A stretch of DNA of 64,000 bases from Rhizobium sp. 2MFCol3.1 (lineage in GTDB: Bacteria; Pseudomonadota; Alphaproteobacteria; Rhizobiales; Rhizobiaceae): NCBI RefSeq assembly GCF_000377565.1, contig NZ_KB898367.1:96040-160039 (forward strand), given 5' to 3'. Positions 37,239-45,272 of the stretch are shown piece by piece. The position numbers and the translations under genes were made by a program. How positions within the stretch are numbered: the stretch's first letter is position 1; each line of letters begins with the position of its first letter. The notes beneath the pieces are model-generated. The model made no database searches, was not told the DNA's origin, and saw nothing but the letters and a program-made list of their open reading frames with translations.

Positions 37239-37273
37239 AAAATAAGGGTGCGGCATTTGTCAATGCCGCACCC
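37239..37273 (-). terminator. Rho-independent terminator of ahcY
   Basis: On the minus strand a perfect 12-bp stem (37262-37273 with 37246-37257, 4-base loop) is followed by TTATTTTTT. It lies 29 bp after the ahcY stop and insulates divL from ahcY. Confidence 0.9.
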
Positions 37274-37302
37274 TCTAGATGTTGTGGATATCAGATCCGC
37301 TA

Positions 37303-38703
37303 TTAGTATCTGTAGTGGTCAGCCTTGAACGGACCCTGCGGCGTGACGCCGATGTAGGATGCCTGTTCTTCCGAAAGCTGCGTCAGCTTGACGCCGAGCT
37401 TGGCGAGGTGCAGGCGCGCGACCTTCTCGTCGAGGTGCTTCGGCAGGATGTAGACCTGGTTCTGGTACTGACCGGGCTTGGTGAAGAGCTCGATCTGCGC
37501 CAGCGTCTGGTTCGTGAACGAAGCCGACATGACGAAGGACGGGTGGCCCGTTGCGTTGCCGAGGTTCAGCAGGCGGCCTTCCGAGAGCAGGATGATGCGG
37601 TTGCCCTTCGGGAATTCGATCAGGTCGACCTGCGGCTTGATGTTGGTCCACTTCAGGTTACGCAGCGCGGCGACTTCGATTTCGTTGTCGAAGTGGCCGA
37701 TGTTGCCGACGATCGCCATGTCCTTCATCGCGCGCATGTGGTCGATGCGGATGACGTCCTTGTTGCCGGTCGTGGTGATGAAGATGTCGGCGGTGGAGAC
37801 AACGTCTTCGAGCGTGACGACTTCAAAACCGTCCATGGCGGCCTGCAGCGCGCAGATCGGGTCGACTTCCGTGACCTTGACGCGTGCGCCGGCGCCGAGC
37901 AGCGAAGCAGCCGAGCCCTTGCCGACGTCGCCGTAACCGCAAACGACGGCAACCTTGCCGGCCATCATCACGTCGGTGCCGCGGCGAATGCCGTCAACCA
38001 GCGATTCCTTGCAGCCGTACTTGTTGTCGAACTTCGACTTGGTGACCGAGTCGTTGACGTTGATGGCAGGGAAGGGCAGCAGGCCCTTCTGGGAGAGCTG
38101 GTAAAGGCGGTTGACGCCAGTGGTGGTTTCTTCGGTTACGCCCTTGATCGCGTCGCGCTGCTTGGTGAACCAGCCGGGCGTTGCCGCAAGGCGCTTCTTG
38201 ATCTGTGCGAAGAGGATTTCTTCTTCTTCCGAATGCGGGTTCGACAGTACATCTTCGCCGGCTTCGGCGCGGGCGCCGAGCAGGATGTACATGGTGGCGT
38301 CGCCGCCGTCATCGAGGATCATGTTGGAGAGGCCACCGTCAGCCCACTGGAAGATCTGGTCGGTGTAGACCCAGTAGTCATGCAGCGACTCGCCCTTGAC
38401 GGCGAAGACGGGAACGCCGGAAGCGGCGATCGCGGCAGCGGCATGGTCCTGCGTCGAGAAGATGTTGCACGATGCCCAGCGCACTTCGGCGCCGAGAGCG
38501 ACCAGCGTCTCGATGAGCACGGCCGTCTGGATCGTCATGTGCAGCGAGCCGGTGATGCGCGCGCCCTTGAGCGGCTTCGATGCGCCGAACTCTTCGCGGC
38601 AGGACATCAGGCCCGGCATTTCGGTTTCAGCGATCGTGATTTCCTTGCGGCCGAAGTCTGCGAGGCCGATATCGGCGACGACGTAATCTTTTTCAGTGCT
38701 CAT
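37303..38703 (-). CDS. ahcY: adenosylhomocysteinase (S-adenosyl-L-homocysteine hydrolase)
   Basis: A 466-residue NAD-dependent enzyme that splits S-adenosylhomocysteine into adenosine and homocysteine, removing the inhibitory product of methylation. The Rossmann motif is in VVCGYGDVGKGSAASL and the NAD-site segment in GNIGHFDNEIE. The C-terminus FKADHYRY is the strictly conserved family end. The ATG at 38703 has GGAG six bases upstream and is preferred to the one at 38715. It is monocistronic, with a strong terminator. An 18-of-20-bp inverted repeat upstream is a likely operator. Confidence 0.97.
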   Translation of the reverse strand: MSTEKDYVVADIGLADFGRKEITIAETEMPGLMSCREEFGASKPLKGARITGSLHMTIQTAVLIETLVALGAEVRWASCNIFSTQDHAAAAIAASGVPVFAVKGESLHDYWVYTDQIFQWADGGLSNMILDDGGDATMYILLGARAEAGEDVLSNPHSEEEEILFAQIKKRLAATPGWFTKQRDAIKGVTEETTTGVNRLYQLSQKGLLPFPAINVNDSVTKSKFDNKYGCKESLVDGIRRGTDVMMAGKVAVVCGYGDVGKGSAASLLGAGARVKVTEVDPICALQAAMDGFEVVTLEDVVSTADIFITTTGNKDVIRIDHMRAMKDMAIVGNIGHFDNEIEVAALRNLKWTNIKPQVDLIEFPKGNRIILLSEGRLLNLGNATGHPSFVMSASFTNQTLAQIELFTKPGQYQNQVYILPKHLDEKVARLHLAKLGVKLTQLSEEQASYIGVTPQGPFKADHYRY

Positions 38704-38827
38704 TGGGTTCTCCATGCTGAAAGCGTCTCAGATGCGAAGGCGCGAAGCGAGGTCGCGCGACGAAAAGCTCCGCGCAGGCGCGGTCATGCCAGCCGTTTAG
38801 CAGGCTTCTATGACGAAGGCAATAATG

Positions 38828-38847
38828 ATATAAAGAAGTCTTTATAT
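38828..38847. promoter_or_regulatory. near-perfect palindrome upstream of ahcY, candidate SahR-type operator
   Basis: ATATAAAGA-AG-TCTTTATAT has perfect 9-bp arms around a 2-bp centre. It lies 125 bp upstream of the ahcY start, in the gap after hpr. In many Proteobacteria ahcY is controlled by SahR, an ArsR-family repressor that senses S-adenosylhomocysteine, and ArsR proteins bind AT-rich palindromes of this size. The assignment is inferred from context. Confidence 0.55.
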
Positions 38848-38869
38848 GTTTATATGGTCCGGCGGACCG

Positions 38870-39148
38870 TTACATATCTTCGCCGAACTTGTTCTGGATC
38901 AGCTGGTCCAGCGCGTCGAGCGCCTGTTCGGCCTGGTTGCCGCTGGCCGAGACCAAGACGCTGGAGCCCGGGCTCGCGGCCAGCATCATCAGTCCCATGA
39001 TCGAATTGCCGCCAACGGTCATCCCATCCTTCGACACGGTGATCGAAGCGTCGAAAGTCTCGACCGTCTGCACGAATTTCGCCGAAGCGCGCGCATGCAG
39101 GCCACGCTTGTTGATGATGAGAATTTCGCGGGAGAGCTGGACGGTCAT
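38870..39148 (-). CDS. ptsH: phosphocarrier protein HPr (NPr-type)
   Basis: A 92-residue HPr. The phospho-accepting His18 is in NKRGLHARASAKF. The helix after GGNSIMGLMML contains Ser49, the position equivalent to the regulatory Ser46 phosphorylated by HprK. In rhizobia this protein belongs to a regulatory, not sugar-importing, PTS. It ends the chvI-chvG-hprK-EIIA-hpr run, 10 bp after the EIIA gene. No EIIC/EIIB permease is present. The enzyme I (PtsP) and EIIA-Ntr expected to complete the chain are outside the window. Confidence 0.92.
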   Translation of the reverse strand: MTVQLSREILIINKRGLHARASAKFVQTVETFDASITVSKDGMTVGGNSIMGLMMLAASPGSSVLVSASGNQAEQALDALDQLIQNKFGEDM

Positions 39149-39158
39149 CTGGGGCTCG

Positions 39159-39560
39159 TTACTTGCCGCTCAAGACGCGGCTGGCGACATTGATGTATTT
39201 GCGGCCGGCTTCGGATGCCTCGGCGAGCGCCTTTTCCATATTGTCCTCGCCGCGCACGCCGGCGAGCTTGATCAGCATCGGCAGGTTCATGCCGGCGATC
39301 ACTTCGGTATGTCCACTGCTCATCACGGAGATCGCCAGATTGGAAGGGGTACCACCGAACATGTCGGTCAGGATGACCACGCCATGGCCGTCATCGGCGT
39401 TTGCAACAGCGCCCAGAATGTCCTGGCGTCGCTGATCCATGTCGTCTTCGGGGCCGATACAGACCGTCTCGATGAATTTCTGAGGACCGACAACATGTTC
39501 GACCGCATGACGAAACTCTTCAGCCAGCTTGCCGTGAGTGACAAGCACAAGTCCGATCAT
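39159..39560 (-). CDS. PTS EIIA component of the mannose family (EIIA-Man)
   Basis: A 133-residue EIIA-Man protein with the phosphorylatable His9 in GLVLVTHGKLAEEF and the family loop VVILTDMFGGTPSNLA. The ATG at 39560 was chosen because the fold begins there, with GGGAG eleven bases upstream. Without accompanying EIIB/EIIC-Man genes it is probably a regulatory phosphate acceptor from HPr, as in other alphaproteobacteria. It lies between hprK and hpr. Confidence 0.9.
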   Translation of the reverse strand: MIGLVLVTHGKLAEEFRHAVEHVVGPQKFIETVCIGPEDDMDQRRQDILGAVANADDGHGVVILTDMFGGTPSNLAISVMSSGHTEVIAGMNLPMLIKLAGVRGEDNMEKALAEASEAGRKYINVASRVLSGK

Positions 39561-39713
39561 GATACTACTGCTCCCAATGGCGTATGCAAACGGTAGGCCC
39601 AATATCGCAACGCAGCAATCGCGTCCACCGTGGGGGCACATCTTGGCTATGAAAAGCCGAATGGCAAGACAAAAATGCACGGTTTCGCGCGCCAGCTGCC
39701 GGTTTCGTGGGCA

Positions 39714-40166
39714 TTAGCGCCCTATTTCAGGTGCTTTGGCCATCAATACCGCCAGTGGAAGCGGCACATTAGCCAGCAACCGAATGACGGGCAGCGTGAT
39801 ACCCGTTGAAACCACGGTCGTCTCACCCTCCGGCGGCACACGGTCTTCCCCCGAAGCGTGGCCGGGGAGCACCGCATAATGCATGGGCGCTTCCTGGATA
39901 AAGGGGATGCGGACGATGCCGGTTCCGCGCAGCTCGATCAGTCCTTGTATGGAAGGCAGGCACGTCGCGATCGCCATGTTGTCCCGTGCCGAGATCATCA
40001 CCTGATCGTCGGCGACCAGAGCCGCATCGGTGCCGATCCGCCGGGCCTCGGTCAGGCACGCAAAGGCCAGCATTGACTTGCCCCAACCCGATGGCCCCAT
40101 GAAGAGAAGCCCGGTCTTTCCGACGACGATCGCCGTCGCGTGAATATTGACCGGGGCCGTGGTCAT
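39714..40166 (-). CDS. hprK: short HPr kinase/phosphorylase
   Basis: A 150-residue protein equal to only the C-terminal catalytic half of Gram-positive HprK (about 310 residues). The Walker A motif GPSGWGKS is at residues 24-31, with LVADDQVMI and ELRGTGIVRIPF downstream. It is expected to phosphorylate HPr on the regulatory serine. The short form is normal for alphaproteobacteria. Its ATG overlaps the chvG stop as ATGA, linking its translation to the ChvG/ChvI two-component system. Confidence 0.9.
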   Translation of the reverse strand: MTTAPVNIHATAIVVGKTGLLFMGPSGWGKSMLAFACLTEARRIGTDAALVADDQVMISARDNMAIATCLPSIQGLIELRGTGIVRIPFIQEAPMHYAVLPGHASGEDRVPPEGETTVVSTGITLPVIRLLANVPLPLAVLMAKAPEIGR

Positions 40167-41998
40167 GCGTTGGGATCTGCTGGCAGCGCTAGCGTGAAGC
40201 GGGCGCCGACCACCTCTTCGGTCTCGGCGTCGATGATGTTTTCGGCCCGCAGCGAGCCGCCATGCGCTTCGGCGATCTGCCGGCTGATGGACAGGCCGAG
40301 GCCGGAATTCTGCCCAAAGCCTTCGGACTCCGGCCGGTCGGTGTAGAAGCGCTCGAAGATGCGGTCGATATTCTCGGCCTGGATACCGGGGCCGTTATCC
40401 TCGATATAGACGATGCAGCGCGACCGGGTGCGCACCAGACGAACGGTGATTTTCCCGTCCTGGTCGGAGACGAAGGAGCGCGCGTTCTCAATCAGGTTGG
40501 TGACGATCTGGCCGATGCGCAGGTCGTGGCCGTTGACCAGGAAGCGCGTCTTCACGCCGGGCTTGCGCTCGATCGCGAACTCGATCTGCACTTCCTTCTT
40601 GCGGTTGCGGATCTGCCGCGAGATCTCCACGAGGTCACGAAGCAGAACTTCCAGATCCACCGATCCCGCATCGACGCGGGCAAGCTCGGCGTCGAGGCGC
40701 GAGGCGTCGGAGATATCGCTGATCAGGCGGTCGAGGCGGCGCACGTCGTGTTGGATGACATCCATCAGCCGCTTCTTGGAATCGTCGGATTTCGCCAGCG
40801 GCAGCGTCTCGACGGCGCTGCGCAGCGAGGTCAGCGGGTTTTTCAGTTCGTGGCTGACGTCGGCCGCGAAACTCTCGATCGCGTCGATCCGGTCATAAAG
40901 TGCGGTCGTCATGTCGCGCAGCGCGATGGAGAGGTTGCCGATCTCGTCCTGGCGAACGGAGAAATCGGGGATTTCCTCACGCTCCTTGGAGCCGCGACGC
41001 ACGCGGATCGCCGCGGCCGAAAGGCGGCGCAGCGGATTGGCGATCGTCGACGACAGCACCAGCGACAGGAGCACGTTGACCAGCGTCGCCACGCCGAAGA
41101 CGCGCATGATGCCGAGACGCTCGGCATGAACGATATTGTCGATATCGCCGGCCTGCGTCGATAGCAGCAGCACGCCAAGCACGGCACGGAAACGCTGGAT
41201 CGGCACCGCGACGGAAACGATCAGCTCGCCCTTTTCCGTGGTGCGGACGACAGCGCCGCGTACACCGGTCAGCGCGTTCATGACTTCAGGGTAGATCGAA
41301 CCGTCGCCACCCGGCGCTTCCTTGTAAAGCGGCAGGTTGCCCGGCTGCAGAACCTTGTTGAAGATCGTTGTGAACCACTCGCCCCAGGTCTGCTCTTCAT
41401 CGGCAACCGGCGGCAGGTCGAAGCGCAGCACCTGGCCACGCGAGTAGAGATGGCGCGAATCGAGCAACAGGTTCGCGTCGGCATCGAAGATGCGCGCGCG
41501 TGTGCGGGTCGGCGAGATCAGCCGGCGCAGAACCGGCGCGACCTTTTCCGGATCGATGGGAAACTCCAGGTCCTCGTCGTTCGGGACCGGCGTGATGCTC
41601 TGGCCGGCCTGCAGCTCCAAGAGCTTTTCGGGATCGATGGTGATCGAGTTGGTATCGACCGAGGCCGAAGCCGAGACGGCGCCGGCGATGATCTCGCCTT
41701 GCGTCAAAAGGCTCTCGACGCGGGCGTCGATCAGCCCCTCGCGAAACTGGTTGAGATAGAGAATGCCGCCGACGAGAACGACGAGCGCTGCGAGATTGAA
41801 GAAGAGGATGCGGCGCGTCAGGCTGGAAAAGACGGCGTTGCCGAAGATACGGCGAATGATCGTGAAGGGATGCGACCAGCGTCGTCCCCTGACGCGTCGG
41901 CCTACGCCGTCTGCGTCATCCAGATCCTTCTCCTGCACCAACTGTGCCAACGACAGCCCTTTCGAAGAGCGGGCCGCGTCCGCGGCGCCGGCTCTCAT
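40163..41998 (-). CDS. chvG: sensor histidine kinase ChvG (ExoS)
   Basis: A 611-residue sensor kinase. It has a cytoplasmic N-terminus, TM1 at ILFFNLAALVVLVGGILYL (about 64-82), a periplasmic domain (about 83-290), TM2 around VFGVATLVNVLLSLVLSSTI and a HAMP domain. A HisKA domain with VSHELKNPLTSL follows, then HATPase boxes LIENARSF, DNGPGI and GLGLSI. ChvG/ChvI responds to acid and cell-envelope stress and controls exopolysaccharide, motility and host-interaction genes in rhizobia and Agrobacterium; the periplasmic inhibitor ExoR is not in the window. AGGAA precedes the start. It lies 28 bp after chvI and overlaps hprK. Confidence 0.95.
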   Translation of the reverse strand: MRAGAADAARSSKGLSLAQLVQEKDLDDADGVGRRVRGRRWSHPFTIIRRIFGNAVFSSLTRRILFFNLAALVVLVGGILYLNQFREGLIDARVESLLTQGEIIAGAVSASASVDTNSITIDPEKLLELQAGQSITPVPNDEDLEFPIDPEKVAPVLRRLISPTRTRARIFDADANLLLDSRHLYSRGQVLRFDLPPVADEEQTWGEWFTTIFNKVLQPGNLPLYKEAPGGDGSIYPEVMNALTGVRGAVVRTTEKGELIVSVAVPIQRFRAVLGVLLLSTQAGDIDNIVHAERLGIMRVFGVATLVNVLLSLVLSSTIANPLRRLSAAAIRVRRGSKEREEIPDFSVRQDEIGNLSIALRDMTTALYDRIDAIESFAADVSHELKNPLTSLRSAVETLPLAKSDDSKKRLMDVIQHDVRRLDRLISDISDASRLDAELARVDAGSVDLEVLLRDLVEISRQIRNRKKEVQIEFAIERKPGVKTRFLVNGHDLRIGQIVTNLIENARSFVSDQDGKITVRLVRTRSRCIVYIEDNGPGIQAENIDRIFERFYTDRPESEGFGQNSGLGLSISRQIAEAHGGSLRAENIIDAETEEVVGARFTLALPADPNA

Positions 41999-42026
41999 AT
42001 ATTCCTATCCGCCGCGCCCTTGGGCG

Positions 42027-42758
42027 TCAGGCTGCTTCGCGGAAGCGGTACCCCACTCCGTAGAGCGTTTCAATCATATCAAAGTCGTTGTCGACCATCT
42101 TGAATTTCTTGCGCAGCCGCTTGATGTGGCTGTCGATGGTACGGTCGTCGACATAGACCTGCTCGTCATAGGCCGCATCCATCAGCGCGTCACGGCTTTT
42201 GACGACGCCGGGGCGCTGCGCCAGCGAGTGCAGGATCAGGAATTCGGTAACCGTCAGCGTCACCGGCTCGCTCTTCCAGGTGCAGGTGTGGCGCTCCTGG
42301 TCCATCACAAGCTGGCCGCGCTCGAGAGAGCGCGCGAGCTGTGCGGCACCGGGCTTGGGTGCTGCACCTGTCGCGGCAGCTGCCGCTGCTTCCCGGCCGG
42401 CGGCGCGGCGCAGGACGGCGCGAACGCGCTCGACCAGCAGTCGCTGCGAGAACGGCTTGGTGATGAAGTCGTCGGCGCCCATCTTCAGGCCGAAGAGTTC
42501 GTCGATCTCTTCATCCTTGGAGGTGAGGAAAATCACCGGCATGTCGGATTTCTGGCGCAGGCGGCGCAGCAGTTCCATTCCGTCCATGCGCGGCATCTTG
42601 ATATCGAAGATCGCCAGATGCGGCGGGCGGGCGAGAAGACCGTCAAGGGCCGAGGCGCCATCCGTGTAGGTCTCAACCTTGTATCCTTCGGCCTCAAGCG
42701 CGATCGACACCGAGGTCAGGATGTTACGGTCGTCATCAACGAGCGCGATTGTCGGCAT
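42027..42758 (-). CDS. chvI: response regulator ChvI
   Basis: A 243-residue OmpR-family regulator. The receiver domain (residues 1-118) has the acidic pair in ALVDDD, the phospho-acceptor Asp in LAIFDIKMPRMDG and Lys in FITKPFS. An Ala-rich linker (REAAAAAATGAAPKPG) joins the winged-helix domain, recognised from VKSRDALMDAAY and DDRTIDSHIKRLRKKF. The ATG at 42758 has GGAG about nine bases upstream; the longer frame lacks a site. It is first in chvI-chvG-hprK-EIIA-hpr and divergent from pckA, the same layout as in Sinorhizobium and Agrobacterium. Confidence 0.95.
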   Translation of the reverse strand: MPTIALVDDDRNILTSVSIALEAEGYKVETYTDGASALDGLLARPPHLAIFDIKMPRMDGMELLRRLRQKSDMPVIFLTSKDEEIDELFGLKMGADDFITKPFSQRLLVERVRAVLRRAAGREAAAAAATGAAPKPGAAQLARSLERGQLVMDQERHTCTWKSEPVTLTVTEFLILHSLAQRPGVVKSRDALMDAAYDEQVYVDDRTIDSHIKRLRKKFKMVDNDFDMIETLYGVGYRFREAA

Positions 42759-42974
42759 TGTATTCGTCTCCGTCATCTAATGCGCGTCTCCAGGTTTTTT
42801 GAAGGTCCCCAGGCGGCCATATGAACCGGATGCGCTTATGCGGGATAAAGGTGGAACAAATTGTGGCAAAGATAAAGGGCGGCACTGTCGCAAATTTTTG
42901 AAGACAACCGAAAGTCGTGCACAAAAACTGACGCTGCCGTCACGGTTCAAACGATTTAAAATAAGAGGCACAAA

Positions 42975-43020
42975 TTTAAATCGATTAAATAACTGATATC
43001 ATTAAATAATATCGATTTAT
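42975..43020. promoter_or_regulatory. AT-rich operator-like elements in the chvI-pckA gap
   Basis: The 337-bp gap (42759-43095) carries two ATCGAT-centred near-palindromes: TTTAAATCGATTAAAT at 42975-42990 and ATAATATCGATTTAT ending at 43020. A direct repeat ATTAAATAA lies between them (42985-42993 and 43001-43009). LacI-family operators have a central CG. In Sinorhizobium the LacI-family PckR controls pckA, so this is the best place to look for its site. The assignment is inference. No other feature was recognised in the gap. Confidence 0.4.
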
Positions 43021-43095
43021 GCCACTTGCGTTTTAAAAATCCTCTCCGTAGGTTCGCGCTCAGTTCTTAACGGCGTTGAGCCCCAAGGGAAGGAA

Positions 43096-44712
43096 ATGAC
43101 CATGGAGCAGTTCGGTACACACAACCCAGCGATAGAGCTGGCGACGGCAGGTTTTGCAGGCGCGAAGAGCGTCCGCTATAACTTCACCGCCGCCGCCCTC
43201 TACGAAGAGTCGATTCGCCGGGGAGAAGCCGAACTCACCGCTCACGGCGCCTTGCGGGCATTGACCGGCCAGCACACCGGCCGCTCGCCCAAGGACAAGT
43301 TCGTCGTCCGCGACGCGAATACCGATGGCCAGATCTGGTGGGACAACAACAAGCCCATGTCGCCGGAGCATTTCGCGCTGTTGAAGCAGGACATGCTGGC
43401 GCATGCCGCCGGCAAGGAGCTCTTCGTGCAGGACCTGATCGGCGGTGCCGATGAGGCGAATGCGCTGCCGACCCGCGTCGTTACCGAGCTTGCCTGGCAC
43501 TCGCTGTTCATCCGCAACCTGCTGATCCGGCCGGGGCGTTCCACGCTGGAGAGCTTTGCGCCGAAGCTCACGATCATCGACCTGCCGAACTTCAAGGCCG
43601 ATCCGGAGCGCTACGGCTGCCGCACCGAAACCGTCATCGCCTGTGACCTGACGAACGGCGAAATCCTGATCGCCGGCACCTTCTATGCCGGCGAAATGAA
43701 GAAGTCGGTCTTCACGGCGCTGAACTACCTGCTGCCGGCCAAGGGCGTCATGCCCATGCACTGCTCGGCCAATGTCGGCCCGGATGGCGATGCCGCGGTC
43801 TTCTTCGGCCTCTCGGGCACCGGAAAGACGACGCTTTCGGCCGATCCGGCTCGCACGCTGATCGGCGACGACGAGCACGGCTGGGGCGAAGACGGCATCT
43901 TCAATTTCGAAGGCGGCTGCTACGCCAAGACCATCCGCCTATCGGCCGAAGCCGAGCCGGAGATCTACGCGACGACGCAGCGCTTCGGCACCGTGCTTGA
44001 AAACGTCGTGCTCGATGAAAACCGCGTTCCCGATTTCAACGACGGTTCGCTCACGGAAAACACCCGTTGCGCATATCCGCTCGATTTCATCCCGAACGCC
44101 TCGGAAACCGGCCGCGCCGGCCATCCGAAGACGATCATCATGCTGACCGCCGATGCCTTCGGCGTCATGCCGCCGATCGCCAAGCTGACGCCGGATCAGG
44201 CTATGTACCACTTCCTGTCCGGCTACACCGCCAAGGTGGCCGGCACGGAGCGCGGCGTGACCGAGCCGGAAGCGACCTTCTCGACCTGCTTCGGCGCCCC
44301 CTTTATGCCCCGGCACCCGTCGGAATACGGCAATCTGCTGAAGGAGCTGATCGGTCGCCACGGCGTCGAATGCTGGCTCGTCAACACCGGCTGGACTGGC
44401 GGCGCTTATGGCACCGGCAAGCGCATGCCGATCAAGGCGACGCGCGCGCTGCTCGCCGCAGCGCTCTCGGGTGAACTGAGCAAGGCCGATTTCCGCGCCG
44501 ATCCGAACTTCGGCTTTGCCGTTCCGGTCGCGGTCGAAGGTGTCGAAAGCGGCATTCTCGACCCGCGCTCGACCTGGGCCGACGTCGCTGCTTATGACGC
44601 GCAGGCGAACAAGCTGGTGACCATGTTCATCGACAATTTCGCCAAGTTCGAAGGCCACGTCGACGGCGGAGTGCGCGATGCGGCCCCGGGTTTTCGGGTG
44701 GCCGCTGAGTAA
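43096..44712 (+). CDS. pckA: phosphoenolpyruvate carboxykinase (ATP)
   Basis: A 538-residue ATP-type PckA, which converts oxaloacetate to PEP and commits carbon to gluconeogenesis during growth on dicarboxylates. The P-loop (kinase motif 1a) is GLSGTGKTTLSADP, with metal-binding DDEHGW just after it. HTGRSPKDKFVVRD near the N-terminus binds substrate, and NTGWTGGAYGTGKRMPI is also characteristic. GGAAGGAA precedes the ATG. It diverges from chvI and ends in a terminator that overlaps a parS-like site. Confidence 0.97.
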   Translation: MTMEQFGTHNPAIELATAGFAGAKSVRYNFTAAALYEESIRRGEAELTAHGALRALTGQHTGRSPKDKFVVRDANTDGQIWWDNNKPMSPEHFALLKQDMLAHAAGKELFVQDLIGGADEANALPTRVVTELAWHSLFIRNLLIRPGRSTLESFAPKLTIIDLPNFKADPERYGCRTETVIACDLTNGEILIAGTFYAGEMKKSVFTALNYLLPAKGVMPMHCSANVGPDGDAAVFFGLSGTGKTTLSADPARTLIGDDEHGWGEDGIFNFEGGCYAKTIRLSAEAEPEIYATTQRFGTVLENVVLDENRVPDFNDGSLTENTRCAYPLDFIPNASETGRAGHPKTIIMLTADAFGVMPPIAKLTPDQAMYHFLSGYTAKVAGTERGVTEPEATFSTCFGAPFMPRHPSEYGNLLKELIGRHGVECWLVNTGWTGGAYGTGKRMPIKATRALLAAALSGELSKADFRADPNFGFAVPVAVEGVESGILDPRSTWADVAAYDAQANKLVTMFIDNFAKFEGHVDGGVRDAAPGFRVAAE

Positions 44713-44731
44713 ATCAGCGACAACTGATTGA

Positions 44732-44747
44732 TGATTCACGTGAAACC
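44732..44747. other. parS: parS-like ParB binding site after pckA
   Basis: TGATTCACGTGAAACC matches the 16-bp parS consensus at 14 positions and shares 15 of 16 bases with the site at 6544-6559. It is intergenic, about 40 kb right of oriC, and its right arm enters the pckA terminator stem. Confidence 0.65.
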
Positions 44748-44769
44748 CGGTCGTGAATGGCCGGGTTTT
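44743..44769 (+). terminator. terminator of pckA
   Basis: An 8-bp stem AAACCCGG/CCGGGTTT (44743-44750 and 44761-44768) with a 10-base loop ends in TTTT. Its left arm overlaps the parS-like site by five bases. Confidence 0.65.
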
Positions 44770-44821
44770 GCGCGTTTTGAAGCGCCTTTCCAAGCGGGAG
44801 GCGATGTGAGATAGACATCAC

Positions 44822-45256
44822 ATGGCCAGCGACCCGCTCTATATCAACGACAGGATCACCATTTCAGGATGGGAACTGACGGAACAGTTCGTTCTGGCGG
44901 GCGGTCCCGGCGGGCAGAACGTCAACAAGGTCTCGACATCAGTCCAGCTGTTCTTCAACATCCAGAATTCGCCGGCGCTGAACGAGCGTGTGAAGATCAA
45001 CGCCGTGAAACTGGCAGGCCGTCGCATGTCCAAGGAAGGCGTGCTGATGATCGAGGCGAGTCGCTTTCGCAGCCAGGAGCGCAATCGCGAGGATGCGCGC
45101 GAGCGGCTGAAGGAGCTGATCCTCGAGGCCGCCAAGCCGCCGCCGCCGCCGCGCAAGAAGACCAAGCCGACCAAGGGCTCCGTGGAACGCCGACTGAAGG
45201 CCAAATCCGGCCGCTCCGACGTCAAGAAGATGCGCAGCCGCCCGAGCGGCGAGTAA
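44822..45256 (+). CDS. arfB: alternative ribosome-rescue factor ArfB (YaeJ-type peptidyl-tRNA hydrolase)
   Basis: A 144-residue class-I release-factor-like protein. The catalytic GGQ is in VLAGGPGGQNVNKVSTSVQLFF. A basic C-terminal tail (PPRKKTKPTKGSVERRLKAKSGRSDVKKMRSR) resembles the tail that ArfB inserts into the empty mRNA channel of stalled ribosomes. It lacks codon-recognition domains, so it is not RF1 or RF2. It is followed after 16 bp by alkB on the same strand. Confidence 0.92.
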   Translation: MASDPLYINDRITISGWELTEQFVLAGGPGGQNVNKVSTSVQLFFNIQNSPALNERVKINAVKLAGRRMSKEGVLMIEASRFRSQERNREDARERLKELILEAAKPPPPPRKKTKPTKGSVERRLKAKSGRSDVKKMRSRPSGE

Positions 45257-45272
45257 GCCAGAGGAGGGCGCG

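Noticed and set aside
37102..37263. N-terminal extension of divL by 54 codons
   Set aside because: The upstream-most start lies in the hairpin loop and stem of the ahcY terminator, so most transcripts would not encode it. The added residues have no conserved feature.
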